Below, one piece after another: positions 8,346 to 16,575 of a DNA stretch of 64,000 nt. Numbering within the stretch: the first letter of the stretch is position 1; every line of letters begins with the position of its first letter. Below the pieces are notes generated by a model that saw nothing but the letters and a program-made list of their open reading frames with translations, made no database searches and was not told where the DNA came from. This stretch comes from Bin5 sp022821545. GTDB lineage: Bacteria > Chloroflexota > Anaerolineae > Caldilineales > Caldilineaceae. A program made the position numbers and the translations under genes. The stretch spans positions 620,001-684,000 of the forward strand of contig CAXXLO010000002.1 in the NCBI GenBank assembly GCA_963664085.2. The letters are read 5' to 3'.

Positions 8346-10031
8346 CTATCCCCCGGTGTAGATGACAAGCAGCTCAGGGGGCCATCCTGAGGGAACGTTC
8401 TTGTCTACCGTTTGCGAAAAGTCCCGGCCTCGAATCGTGATCAGCCTGGTCCGCTTCATCTTTGGATAGTGTTCCGGTTTCGGAAGATCGATGACTTCGT
8501 CGCGGTGACCCAGCCGGCTTTCTATTGCCCAGGTTTCAGGGCGCGTTGTGTTGATGTCCCAAATGGCCATCCCGTCCATTCCGGCTGCGTATGCGTGCTT
8601 CATCGTACGCACCTTGTCTTCTTTCGTGGACACCATGTACACCTGGCAACCGGTCTCCTTGGCCAGCTTGATCAGATCTGAAGGAGGATTCGTGATGATG
8701 AAGTCGACCAGTTTTTCCTCCACCCAGGTGTAGGCATCGTAGGCGAAATAGCGCATGTCCTCCCTGCCGCCTTCAAAGATCGCGGACACCTGCATTTTGC
8801 GTCCTCTCTTCTCCCCGCGCCGGTCCGCCGTCTTCCTTACAGCCCGCAGGAACTCCGTCAGAAAGCTCGCTTTGACTCTGTACAGTCGCTCATCGTCATC
8901 AGCCACCTCGCGCGCGTCGAGTCCATACAGCCGTTTGAACTCGTCCAGCACCGGCTGCTCGTAGCCGATGTACTCCGGTCCGCGCGTGAAGCACAGGTGT
9001 ACTCCGTCAATGTCGTACTCCATCCCCTCCTCCATCAGGGAGACCATGAAATCCCGCACCTTCGGGAACGCATAGCTGGCCTTCATCAGCGGAGAGCCAT
9101 CCCTGGCCACAATCCGGCAATCCGGATTGTCCCGAAGAAAACTGGTCTCTGTCGAGAAGAAGAAGTAGGGTTGCGCTTTGTCGACGATGCTCAGCCGGTA
9201 ATAGGTGTGAAACTCCAGCCCCAGTTCATGGGCATACTCCATCGCCGCCGCGAAGGGGACTATGCCCTGGTCCGCCAGCGCCCTGTGGCTTTTGAGCGCG
9301 TGTTCGTGGCGCAATACGGGGGACACCCCATTCTCGGTACCGTAGAAACGGCCTACCTTGGAGTGATAGTAGGTCAAATCGCTCAGGTTTACGCCCCACA
9401 GCACCTTTCCCACATCGGCGTATCGAAATGGCTCTATCTGCTCCTGCAGCTCCTCTCTCGTCGCCGGACACATCTGGTGAAACAGCCCCTCGCCATCAAT
9501 CATGCCAATGACCCTGCGCGTCTCTCTCTGCTCCCGGTCACGCTGGATGTCTTCCACCTCCGCCTGCGAAAGCGGCAACAGCTTAACGTAAGCGACACAC
9601 GCAAGGGTCGGGGGATGAGCGGTATTCTGCTTGCTGAAGAGCAGGTCCTGGCCCGTCAGGTCGGCAAAGCGGGGAAAGGTCTCGACGAGTTCCGTCCTGT
9701 CCCAATGACACCCCGGCAGCGATGGGCTCTGTACATAGTGCTCAGCAACGGTATACACGGCCTCACCGGACAGCCTGTATTTGACCAGGCTTGTGTGTTC
9801 CTGCTCCACTCCGGGCCAGAAGCCGATGCTGAACGCATGCCAGCCCTGTACGTTCAGAGGCAATGTTATGGCTGGTGTCTCGTACAGGGCGTGGGCGAAG
9901 GCCATCTTGCCGGCCAGGCCTTGCTCGGCTGTGTAGTCCACCACCTGCCACTTGTGCCTCTCCGGCATTGTTGACAGTGCATTCCGAGGCAGACATTCGG
10001 ACATGTCGGTCAGGTAAATAACCTCTGCCAT
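8346..10031 (-). CDS. Unknown protein, putative TIM-barrel glycosidase-like (paralogue B)
   Basis: 561 residues, paralogue of the downstream gene, 22 bp away. The start is ATG 10031, preceded by GGAGGGGAAGTC; the 32 open codons upstream lack a ribosome site. Order of parts: beta-sandwich-like N-terminus with LPLNVQGWHAFSIGFWPG, a linker, then a probable TIM barrel with LWGVNLSDLTYY, LGLEFHTYYR, YAFPKVRDFMVSLM, YDIDGVHLCFTRGPEYIGYEQPV, MQVSAIFEGG and GMDGMAIWDIN. No signal peptide or membrane helix. It lies downstream of the peptide-type permeases on the same strand, 145 bp after the second, so it may be part of that operon. A glycosidase or lyase role on an imported compound is inference only; the two copies may act on different linkages or as a heteromer. 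Confidence 0.65.
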   Translation of the reverse strand: MAEVIYLTDMSECLPRNALSTMPERHKWQVVDYTAEQGLAGKMAFAHALYETPAITLPLNVQGWHAFSIGFWPGVEQEHTSLVKYRLSGEAVYTVAEHYVQSPSLPGCHWDRTELVETFPRFADLTGQDLLFSKQNTAHPPTLACVAYVKLLPLSQAEVEDIQRDREQRETRRVIGMIDGEGLFHQMCPATREELQEQIEPFRYADVGKVLWGVNLSDLTYYHSKVGRFYGTENGVSPVLRHEHALKSHRALADQGIVPFAAAMEYAHELGLEFHTYYRLSIVDKAQPYFFFSTETSFLRDNPDCRIVARDGSPLMKASYAFPKVRDFMVSLMEEGMEYDIDGVHLCFTRGPEYIGYEQPVLDEFKRLYGLDAREVADDDERLYRVKASFLTEFLRAVRKTADRRGEKRGRKMQVSAIFEGGREDMRYFAYDAYTWVEEKLVDFIITNPPSDLIKLAKETGCQVYMVSTKEDKVRTMKHAYAAGMDGMAIWDINTTRPETWAIESRLGHRDEVIDLPKPEHYPKMKRTRLITIRGRDFSQTVDKNVPSGWPPELLVIYTGG

Positions 10032-10176
10032 GACTTCCCCTCCGTATGGAACGCCCGTCTCACGACAGTTCGATGTGGCAACAAGGATGCCATTGCAAAT
10101 GAGAATCCACGTTGAGTTAGCCCTCAACGGTGCAGCTGTCGGACTTTATGGGTTCTCTCGACCAATTCACACTCTC

Positions 10177-11112
10177 TCAGTCCAGCATCGTGCGCGGGTC
10201 GAGAGCGTCGCGCAAGCCGTCGCCAATGAAGTTGATGCTCAGAACGGTGATTGCAATCATCGCGCCCGGCGGCATCCAAATCCAGGGCCTTCTCTCAAGT
10301 GTTGTGAGCGACGTCGCCGCGCTTAACATCTGGCCCCAACTGGGCCGCGGCGCCTGCACGCCGAGACCCAGGAAACTCAGACCCGCCTCGGCCATGATGG
10401 CGCCGGCGATGCCGAAGGTGGCGGCCACCACCAGTGGGCCCACCACGTTGGGCAGGATGTGGCGGAAGATGATACCGCGCTCGGTCGCGCCCAAGCAGCG
10501 CGCCGCCATGACGAAATCGCGTTCGCTGAGCGACAGGAACTCTCCCCGCACCAGGCGGGCGATGCTCGGCCACCCCAATAGACCGAGGATAATCATGATA
10601 TTGAAGATGCTGGGGCCTATGACGGCAACGAGAGTCAGGATGATGAGCAAACTGGGGAAGCACATCACGATGTCGGTGATACGCATGATGATAAAGTCGG
10701 TCACGCCGCCCCGGTATCCGCTCACTCCGCCCAGGACGGTGCCTATGGAAATATAGATTGAGGTCGCTATCAGCCCCACCGAGAGGGAAACGCGGCCACC
10801 GTGGAGAATGCGGGCAAGCATGTCTCGACCGGAGCGGTCGGTGCCCAGGATGTGCTCTGAACTGGGCGGCGCCCGCAGGTTTTGCAGGTCGGCCGTGTAG
10901 GGGTCATTGGGGCTGCTGAGAAGAGGGGCGAAAATGGCGGCAAACGCCAGCACAATCATGATGGCAATCGATACCAGCGCAAGCCGGTGCCGGCGAAAAC
11001 GGCGCCAGATGAGCTCGCGCAGACCGACGACCGCCTGCCCGCGCACCATATGTTGCAGGTCTTCGCTGACAAGCGACGTTTGCCTTGCTCTTCCTTTTTC
11101 TTCGCCTTCCAT
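10177..11112 (-). CDS. Peptide/nickel-type ABC importer permease (DppC-like)
   Basis: 311 residues. Inner-membrane channel subunit of an Opp/Dpp-type (PepT) importer, which moves oligopeptides or, in many free-living bacteria, oligosaccharides. An N-terminal cytoplasmic stretch ends in RFRRHRLALVSIAIM at the first helix. The extracytoplasmic domain ends in HILGTDRSGRDMLARILHGGRVSL, a hallmark of DppC/OppC. The ATPase-docking loop reads VMAARCLGATERGIIFRHILPN. The start ATG follows AGAGGAAG. It lies 68 bp after the DppB-like gene. No DppD/DppF ATPases are encoded in the window. Confidence 0.92.
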   Translation of the reverse strand: MEGEEKGRARQTSLVSEDLQHMVRGQAVVGLRELIWRRFRRHRLALVSIAIMIVLAFAAIFAPLLSSPNDPYTADLQNLRAPPSSEHILGTDRSGRDMLARILHGGRVSLSVGLIATSIYISIGTVLGGVSGYRGGVTDFIIMRITDIVMCFPSLLIILTLVAVIGPSIFNIMIILGLLGWPSIARLVRGEFLSLSERDFVMAARCLGATERGIIFRHILPNVVGPLVVAATFGIAGAIMAEAGLSFLGLGVQAPRPSWGQMLSAATSLTTLERRPWIWMPPGAMIAITVLSINFIGDGLRDALDPRTMLD

Positions 11113-11180
11113 TTCTTCCTCTATGCGGGAGTGGGGATCATCGCCGGATTCTCTGCGCGCCAGGTACAGCCTGAGCCGAA

Positions 11181-12140
11181 CTACTCATAGCGGATTCTGG
11201 GGTCCACAACGGTATAGACTATGTCGGCGACCAGGTTGCTGAGCAGAACCATGGTCGCAGAGACGAGACCGATTCCCATGATCACGGGATAATCCCGGCC
11301 CAGCGTGTGCTCGATCGCCATGCGGGCCATGCCGGGCCAGGAGAAGAGGACTTCGATGAAGAGGGCGCCGCCAATCAAGCTGGGCAGACTCAAACCGACA
11401 ATCGTCACCAGCGGCAGCAGCGCATTGCGGAGGACGTGGCCAATGCGGACAGCGCGTTCGCGCAGCCCTTTAGCCCGCGCAGTTGTTACGTAATCCTGGC
11501 GCATTACTTCCAAAACGCTGGAGCGTGTGTAGCGCAGGTAGCCGGCGACCCCTTCAATCCCCAATACAGTGGCCGGAAGCACCAGGTGATGGAGTCGGTC
11601 GATGATTGGCGGGAGAGTGCTCAGTGGCTCCTTAATGCCTGAGGTCGGAAAGAGAGGTATCCTGAATGAGAACATGTAAATGGCCAGCAAGGCAAAAAAG
11701 AAGGCCGGCACCGATATGCCGATGAAGACCAATAAGGTGAATACATTGTCCAGGATTGAGTACTGGTTGAAGGCGGCATAGATGCCCAGCGAAACGCCCA
11801 GGACGATACTGAAACCCAGTGCCGTCATCATCAGCTGCAAGGTCTGCGGCAACCGCTCGGCGATCATGGTGGCCACCGGCCTGTGGGTGACGTAGGAATA
11901 GCCCAGGTTGCCGCGCAGTACCTCCTTCAGCCAGATGAAATAGCGCACCGGAATCGGCCTGTTGATGCCCAGCGCCTCTTTGAGTTTTTCAACCTCACCT
12001 GGTTCTATCCCACTCATGGGGTCGATCATGGCCGTAACGGGATCCCCCGGGGCCAGGTTGGCGAAAATGAACGTAACGACTGTGATGCCCAACAGTACCG
12101 GGAAGGAGATCAGAATACGCCGTAAGATATAGCGTCCCAA
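11181..12140 (-). CDS. Peptide/nickel-type ABC importer permease (DppB-like)
   Basis: 319 residues. Partner channel subunit of the same importer. Start chosen at TTG 12140: GAGGGAG lies 7 nt upstream and the protein then begins LGRYILRRILISFPVLLGI, the normal DppB N-terminus. The 25 extra in-frame codons upstream run into a hairpin and are unlikely to be coding. Family marks are FANLAPGDPV after helix 1, LGYSYVTHRPVATMIAERLP, RYTRSSVLEVMRQDYVTTAR (docking loop) and a C-terminal IVYTVVDPRIRY. It sits 220 bp downstream of the binding-protein gene, with a hairpin and a tandem repeat between them. Confidence 0.9.
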   Translation of the reverse strand: MGRYILRRILISFPVLLGITVVTFIFANLAPGDPVTAMIDPMSGIEPGEVEKLKEALGINRPIPVRYFIWLKEVLRGNLGYSYVTHRPVATMIAERLPQTLQLMMTALGFSIVLGVSLGIYAAFNQYSILDNVFTLLVFIGISVPAFFFALLAIYMFSFRIPLFPTSGIKEPLSTLPPIIDRLHHLVLPATVLGIEGVAGYLRYTRSSVLEVMRQDYVTTARAKGLRERAVRIGHVLRNALLPLVTIVGLSLPSLIGGALFIEVLFSWPGMARMAIEHTLGRDYPVIMGIGLVSATMVLLSNLVADIVYTVVDPRIRYE

Positions 12141-12188
12141 GGTGTAACTCCCTCGGTTCAACCAGAGTTCGAAGGGCGGGAGTGAGAG

Positions 12189-12216
12189 GGTGGGGTCGGT
12201 TTGCGCCGACCCCACC
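12189..12216 (-). promoter_or_regulatory. mRNA hairpin between binding protein and DppB-like permease
   Basis: Perfect 11-bp stem GGTGGGGTCGG / CCGACCCCACC with a 6-nt loop. It lies in the 220-bp gap between the peptide-type binding-protein gene and its first permease on the minus strand. No T-tract follows. Same position in the operon as the hairpins at 4610, 23857 and 28630. Confidence 0.65.
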
Positions 12217-12290
12217 GCTGACGCTCCCCAAAGGAGAGTTGGCCCAACATCGAGTCCTTAACCCAAAACGCCGGGCGGACCCGATATGCT

Positions 12291-12368
12291 ACAGTGCAGT
12301 ACGACAGTGCAGCTACGCCTCAGTGCAGCTACGCCTCGGTGCAGCTACTCGTCAGTGCAGCTATTCCT
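12291..12368. repeat. 16-bp tandem repeat overlapping a gene end
   Basis: About four and a half copies of a 16-17 bp unit, best copies CAGTGCAGCTACGCCT (12321-12336), CGGTGCAGCTACTCGT, CAGTGCAGCTATTCCT, with a decayed copy ACAGTGCAGTACG at 12291. The unit nearest the gene contains the stop codon and last residues of the binding-protein gene, so the array appears to have grown from that gene's 3' end. Confidence 0.8.
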
Positions 12369-14055
12369 CAATGTACCACTTTTCAAGGTCGGTGACAGCG
12401 CCGATCGTGGCAGATCCTTCAGGCCCAATCAGGCTGTCCCGCCAACCCTTGACATTCTCGTGTATCAGCAACAGAGACTGGGGCGCATAGAGGGGAATCC
12501 ACGGAAGCTCATCATTCCAGATGGCGGTGGCACGCGAGTACAGCTCATTGCGTTCGTCGTCGTCAACCGTGGCGAGGGCCTGATTGTACAGTGAGTCCAG
12601 TTCCTCGTTACAGTAGCGGCTCGAGTTGTAACCGTCGGGGTAGACGCGGTCACAGCCGACAACGGTCGTGTCCGGATAGTAGGACCGCCCCCAGCCGCCG
12701 ACCCAGCTGATCTCATAGTCGCCGGTCTCGTAGAAGACCTCCAGACCCCTGGCCCCATCGGTCTGTACCAGCTTGGTCTTTATGCCCACGCCTTCTATGA
12801 ACTGCTGGAGGATCGGCAGCTGATCGGGCATATCCGTGCCAAACCAGACGATTTCGACGACGCGGTCAAAGTCCCAGCCCATGTCCTCCAGCAAGGCCTT
12901 GGACTTTTCGGGGTTGTAGGCATACTCCTCAATGTCCAGGGTAACACCTGGGGGAGGCGCCCACTGCGCCACCGGCTGAACTTTCGTCAAGTCCGCGTTG
13001 CCCCAGAGTTGGGTGGCAATCTCCACACGGTCGATCGAGTACAGGAACGCCTGCCGGAACCGTTTGTCCGCTAAAGCCTCGTCCTGGAAAGTAATGGAGA
13101 AGAAGTATGCCGGGAATTTGTCCTGGTATTCCCAGGCGATGCCGGGAAGGTTGGTGACTTTGTCGAACTCGTCAGCGCTCGGGTTCAGGAAACCGACCAT
13201 GTTTATCTCACCCTTCTCCAGGGCGATGATCATTACGCTGTTGTCACCGTAGAATCGAATCACGACGTTCTTGAGGAGAGGCGCACCCTTGAAGTAGTTC
13301 TCGTTGCGCTCGAAGATGGTGTGCTGATCGGGGATGTACTCCTTGAACACGAAGGGACCGGTGCCGAAAGGCAGTTCTGTGGCGAACTCCGTCTGCAGCC
13401 AGTCCTCCGGCTCAAGCCCTTCGAACACATGGGCCGGGGCGATCCGCATAGCGAAACGCTCGATGATCGTCACCTGCGGTTGGGTCAACTCAAATTGGAT
13501 TGTGTAATCGTCAAGGACCTTGATCCCTTCCGCGGTCTCGGTGTTGCCTTCCTGATAGTCAATTGCGCCTACGATCGCATCCTTGAGGCCGCCGGACGCT
13601 GTCGATCCGCCTTCCGGGAGCAGCGCCGCGTGGAAGGAGAAGGAGACGTCATTGGCGGTAAATGGCATGCCGTCATGCCACGTCACGTCTTCGCGCAGGT
13701 GGAAAGTATAAGTCAGGCCGTCGGGGCTGATCTCATAGCTCTCGGCCAGATCCGGAACCCACTTGAGCGTACTGTGCTCCTGCATCACCAGTGAGTTCAT
13801 GAAGAGGTTCCAGTGGAATGACTGCGCGCTGCTGTGCGCTTTCCAGGGGAGGAAGGTGGGGATTGCGGCACTGCCCTGTACGGAGCCAATCGTGAGGGTG
13901 CCCCCCTCATCGGTTTCGGCTTCTGCCGCCGCCGGGGCGTCGGCGGCCGGCGCAGCGACAGGCACGCAAGCTGCGAAAACCAGGGCTGCTACGCACAGTG
14001 CAGCCACAAAAATCAGAGAACGATGGTGACCAATTCGTACACGAAACGGGTTCAT
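12361..14055 (-). CDS. ABC importer substrate-binding protein, family 5 lipoprotein
   Basis: 564 residues. Captures the substrate of the peptide-type importer outside the membrane. Start set at ATG 14055, which follows AAAGGAGATCAGGAA; the frame stays open for 73 more codons but these show no export signal. The signal peptide (SLIFVAALCVAALVFAAC) ends in a lipobox Cys, followed by an Ala/Pro linker. Family-5 marks are VPDLAESYEISPDGLTYTFHLR, the DVTWHDGMPFTANDV segment, and GTGPFVFKEYIPDQ. It precedes the DppB and DppC genes. The same family binds peptides, nickel, heme, or oligosaccharides; in this sugar-related context an oligosaccharide or glycoconjugate is possible. Confidence 0.93.
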   Translation of the reverse strand: MNPFRVRIGHHRSLIFVAALCVAALVFAACVPVAAPAADAPAAAEAETDEGGTLTIGSVQGSAAIPTFLPWKAHSSAQSFHWNLFMNSLVMQEHSTLKWVPDLAESYEISPDGLTYTFHLREDVTWHDGMPFTANDVSFSFHAALLPEGGSTASGGLKDAIVGAIDYQEGNTETAEGIKVLDDYTIQFELTQPQVTIIERFAMRIAPAHVFEGLEPEDWLQTEFATELPFGTGPFVFKEYIPDQHTIFERNENYFKGAPLLKNVVIRFYGDNSVMIIALEKGEINMVGFLNPSADEFDKVTNLPGIAWEYQDKFPAYFFSITFQDEALADKRFRQAFLYSIDRVEIATQLWGNADLTKVQPVAQWAPPPGVTLDIEEYAYNPEKSKALLEDMGWDFDRVVEIVWFGTDMPDQLPILQQFIEGVGIKTKLVQTDGARGLEVFYETGDYEISWVGGWGRSYYPDTTVVGCDRVYPDGYNSSRYCNEELDSLYNQALATVDDDERNELYSRATAIWNDELPWIPLYAPQSLLLIHENVKGWRDSLIGPEGSATIGAVTDLEKWYIEE

Positions 14056-14383
14056 TTCCTGATCTCCTTTCTGTAAACAGATAGAGAGCGATAGGCCCGA
14101 CAAACGTTTGGTATCGAGTACTCCTTGGTTTGGCTGGTTATCACCTCCTTTGTAAATCCATCTCCCGACAGACTCGCATGATACAGACTCGCGTGATAAG
14201 GAGACACCAGACCGGCTTGTACACCTGTTCACGCCGGAAAGAAAAGATCTGATCTGTCCGGTTTCGCTGGACACTGCCGGGCATCCAAGCGCTATTCCCT
14301 GTCAAAGCACTGCGCCGTTTCGCAGTGGATCATCCGCGATGGCTCATCTTTGGTAAACGGCCGGGAAACATAAATATATCATT

Positions 14384-14412
14384 ATGATAATGGAGAATCA
14401 GGAGGTTGGCAA
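14384..14412 (-). promoter_or_regulatory. Candidate promoter with overlapping palindromic operator
   Basis: On the minus strand TTGCCA (14412-14407), 17-bp spacer, TATCAT (14389-14384), each hexamer 5 of 6 to consensus. A 7-bp inverted repeat with a 1-nt centre, GAGGTTG g CAACCTC (14402-14416), covers the -35 box and could be a repressor site. The promoter would serve the binding-protein gene with a leader of about 320 nt. The 440-bp gap 14056-14495 otherwise holds only a 15-bp direct repeat (14170-14199) and the hairpin described next. Confidence 0.45.
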
Positions 14413-14444
14413 CCTCATTTTTCCGGACAGCGGAGAGGATTTGC

Positions 14445-14479
14445 AGGTTGCGCAGAAGGTATCATTTTCTGCGCAACCT
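14445..14479 (-). terminator. Strong hairpin after the TIM-barrel isomerase gene
   Basis: Perfect 13-bp stem AGGTTGCGCAGAA / TTCTGCGCAACCT with a 9-nt loop, 17 bp beyond the stop of the minus-strand isomerase gene. No T-run follows on either strand, so Rho-independent termination is uncertain; it may instead be a dispersed repeat, since TGCGCAACCTGTTGAG at its edge recurs at 42237. Confidence 0.45.
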
Positions 14480-14495
14480 GTTGAGGTTCATGTGG

Positions 14496-15320
14496 TCAGG
14501 CAAGAATCTGGCCAGGCACGCCGAAGATTTCGCGCACGTATCCCAAGCTGTGTGCGTGGGCCTGGACCAGATCAAGAGAGTGGGGAGTGCCTTCTTCGCG
14601 AGCCAGCTCGACCATGAGCCAGCCGTCAAAACTCACCTCGGCCAGCGCATGCGCCAGCGCCCGGCAATCGGGTTCGCCATCACCCAAAGTTTCATCCCAA
14701 ATGCCTTCATGTGAACTCCGCAGTTCCACAATTTCAAGCCTGGATGCGAATTCACGAATCCACCCCTTGGCATCCTGACCGCCCCGGCACATCCAGTCGG
14801 CATCGACTGTCAGACCCACGTCTCCGGCGTCGGTATGGTCCAGGAGGTGGCGCAGCTCACGACCGTTCTCGGCCAGTTCGGGCAAATGATGATGCACGAC
14901 GAGACGCAAACCCTCGCTCTTCAACGCAGCGCCCAGTCGGGCGAAGCCCTGGGCCTGGACTGTCAACATCTCGTCGGTCTTGCGCGCGCCTGTGGGTTGA
15001 GGGTTGGCATTGACAAATTCAGCTCCCATAGGTCGCAGCAACTGCGCTCTTGCGACAATTGTTTCGATAGATTGCGCCTGCACGCTTGCATCGTGCATCA
15101 GCGCATGCACGTATGCGCCCGCCAGCCGCACCCCATGCCTGTCCAGAGCAGTATGCCAGCGGCTTGCCCAATCGCCTTCTCCCTCTAACGGATCGAGAAG
15201 CCCCTCAAAGTAGGCGTAGCCTGCGCGGGCCAAGCCGGCTGCAACCTCGTCGATGCGCTCTGTCAGAGAGTGCCAGCCGTAGTGTTGCGACCAGCGGTAA
15301 AAGCCACTACATATCCGCAT
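14496..15320 (-). CDS. Sugar phosphate isomerase/epimerase (AP-endonuclease-2-like TIM barrel)
   Basis: 274 residues of the xylose-isomerase-like TIM-barrel family, which interconverts ketoses, inososes and related sugars. N-terminus MRICSGFYRWSQHYGWHSL, then GYAYFEGLLDPLEG, LRLVVHHHLPELAENG (metal-site His/Glu region), GLTVDADWMCRGGQD and a C-terminal FDGWLMVELAREEG that supplies a conserved Glu. The start ATG follows CAGGAG. It is 37 bp after a Gfo/Idh oxidoreductase gene, a very common pairing in which the oxidoreductase makes a keto-sugar and the isomerase acts on it. Exact substrate unknown. Confidence 0.87.
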   Translation of the reverse strand: MRICSGFYRWSQHYGWHSLTERIDEVAAGLARAGYAYFEGLLDPLEGEGDWASRWHTALDRHGVRLAGAYVHALMHDASVQAQSIETIVARAQLLRPMGAEFVNANPQPTGARKTDEMLTVQAQGFARLGAALKSEGLRLVVHHHLPELAENGRELRHLLDHTDAGDVGLTVDADWMCRGGQDAKGWIREFASRLEIVELRSSHEGIWDETLGDGEPDCRALAHALAEVSFDGWLMVELAREEGTPHSLDLVQAHAHSLGYVREIFGVPGQILA

Positions 15321-15357
15321 GGCATGACGCTCCTGTCGGCCCCGATACCGGCTGCGG

Positions 15358-16425
15358 CTACCGGGATCCCAACCCCCTCACTTCGACGCTTTCGCCCGAT
15401 CCAGAACTCTCAACTGCCGCGACCGCCACTCGTATGCTTTCGAGGTTGTCGCGGCCTGAACATTCCGGCTCGCGCCCCTTTTCCAAGGCGCGCAACATCT
15501 CTCCCATGGAACCGGCGAAGCCCTCATATCCCCAGGTACCGGCGATTTCGCAAGTCTGTACCTGTTCCGGGGCGTCCTTCAAAGACAGGCTTAACTTGGC
15601 CGTTCCCATGGGATTGCTGAGCAGCGCGCTCCCGCGCGTGCCATCCAGGAACCACAGATGATCGTGGAGAGCGGGGGCGGAAACGATGTTGTTAAAGTGC
15701 AGGGTCGTCATGATCTGCGACGAAGGTTCGTATTCAAGGAGGATTGTATAGATCATCGGGGAGACTGCATTCTGGCCGGGCATCATCGTCGTTGCCGCTT
15801 TCACCCGCAGCGGTGTGTATCCGCTGAAGTAACGGCTCAAATCTACATAGTGGATACCATGATCAACGATGTTGAAGTTCTCATGCTCTGCGTACCAGCC
15901 GTAGTCCTGATAGGCCCGATGGAAGTGGGTAATGGCGTAGACGTGCCCCAACACGCCCCGTTCGACGAGGAGCCTGAGCGCTCGATGGGGGGGCGCCCAA
16001 CGCGCCTGCTGATTGACCATCAGCGTTACCCCGGCGTTGCGGCATATCTCAACAATACGCTCGGCCTCGCGCAAGCTGGGAGCCAAGGGCTTCTGCGAAA
16101 AGATGTGCTTGCCTGCGGCGGCGATCCGCTCGACCAGAGGCAGGCGCTGGTAAGCGTGTACTGCCAGATCAACGACCTGTACTTCAGGATGCAAAAGTAG
16201 CTCTTCCACGTCGGCTGTAACCAGAGGATTGTCAAAATTGGCCGCTACGCTGCGCGCTTTCTCCTCCGTTTTATCGCAACAAGCGACGACGCGGTAGCCC
16301 GCCCTCTTGTAAGCGGGCATTTGCGATCTTTGGACGATGTTGCCGCATCCGACGAAGCCAATGCCATAGCTCAGGTGAGACGGCAGGAGTGGCTGGTAGT
16401 CAGCAGGTTGCAGGTCCGGGAACAT
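15358..16425 (-). CDS. Gfo/Idh/MocA-family NAD(P)-dependent oxidoreductase
   Basis: 355 residues. N-terminal Rossmann fold with GIGFVGCGNIVQRSQMP and a C-terminal beta-sheet domain of the glucose-fructose oxidoreductase/inositol dehydrogenase family. The usual EKP motif carrying the catalytic Lys appears as SQKPLA, keeping the Lys but not the Glu. The second catalytic region reads FNIVDHGIHYVDLSRYF, with conserved Asp and His. Start set at ATG 16425 because AAGGAGAAACCTGGCC precedes it; 15 more open codons lie upstream. Likely oxidises a sugar or cyclitol for the isomerase encoded next. Cytoplasmic, no signal peptide. Confidence 0.9.
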   Translation of the reverse strand: MFPDLQPADYQPLLPSHLSYGIGFVGCGNIVQRSQMPAYKRAGYRVVACCDKTEEKARSVAANFDNPLVTADVEELLLHPEVQVVDLAVHAYQRLPLVERIAAAGKHIFSQKPLAPSLREAERIVEICRNAGVTLMVNQQARWAPPHRALRLLVERGVLGHVYAITHFHRAYQDYGWYAEHENFNIVDHGIHYVDLSRYFSGYTPLRVKAATTMMPGQNAVSPMIYTILLEYEPSSQIMTTLHFNNIVSAPALHDHLWFLDGTRGSALLSNPMGTAKLSLSLKDAPEQVQTCEIAGTWGYEGFAGSMGEMLRALEKGREPECSGRDNLESIRVAVAAVESSGSGESVEVRGLGSR

Positions 16426-16575
16426 GGCCAGGTTTCTCCTTGAACGTCGCCGGTGGCGAAGGTCATACAAACTTGCCGGTTAATGCAGCTGCGACGAAGG
16501 GATGTGAAAGGCAGCCAAGTGGGCGGTCCCGTAGCGCTTGGCCGATTCTGGAAGCCACTCGAGGGCACTGCGCCC

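Noticed and set aside
12291..12368. CRISPR-like array
   Set aside because: Repeats are 16 bp and directly abutting, with no spacers and no cas genes.
10177..14055. Nickel importer interpretation of the DppBC-type system
   Set aside because: The LarA-like protein might need nickel, but nothing links the two; the family also carries peptides and oligosaccharides, so no substrate is assigned.
12361..14274. Longer start for the family-5 binding protein
   Set aside because: The 73 extra residues lack an export signal, while ATG 14055 has a strong ribosome site directly before the signal peptide.
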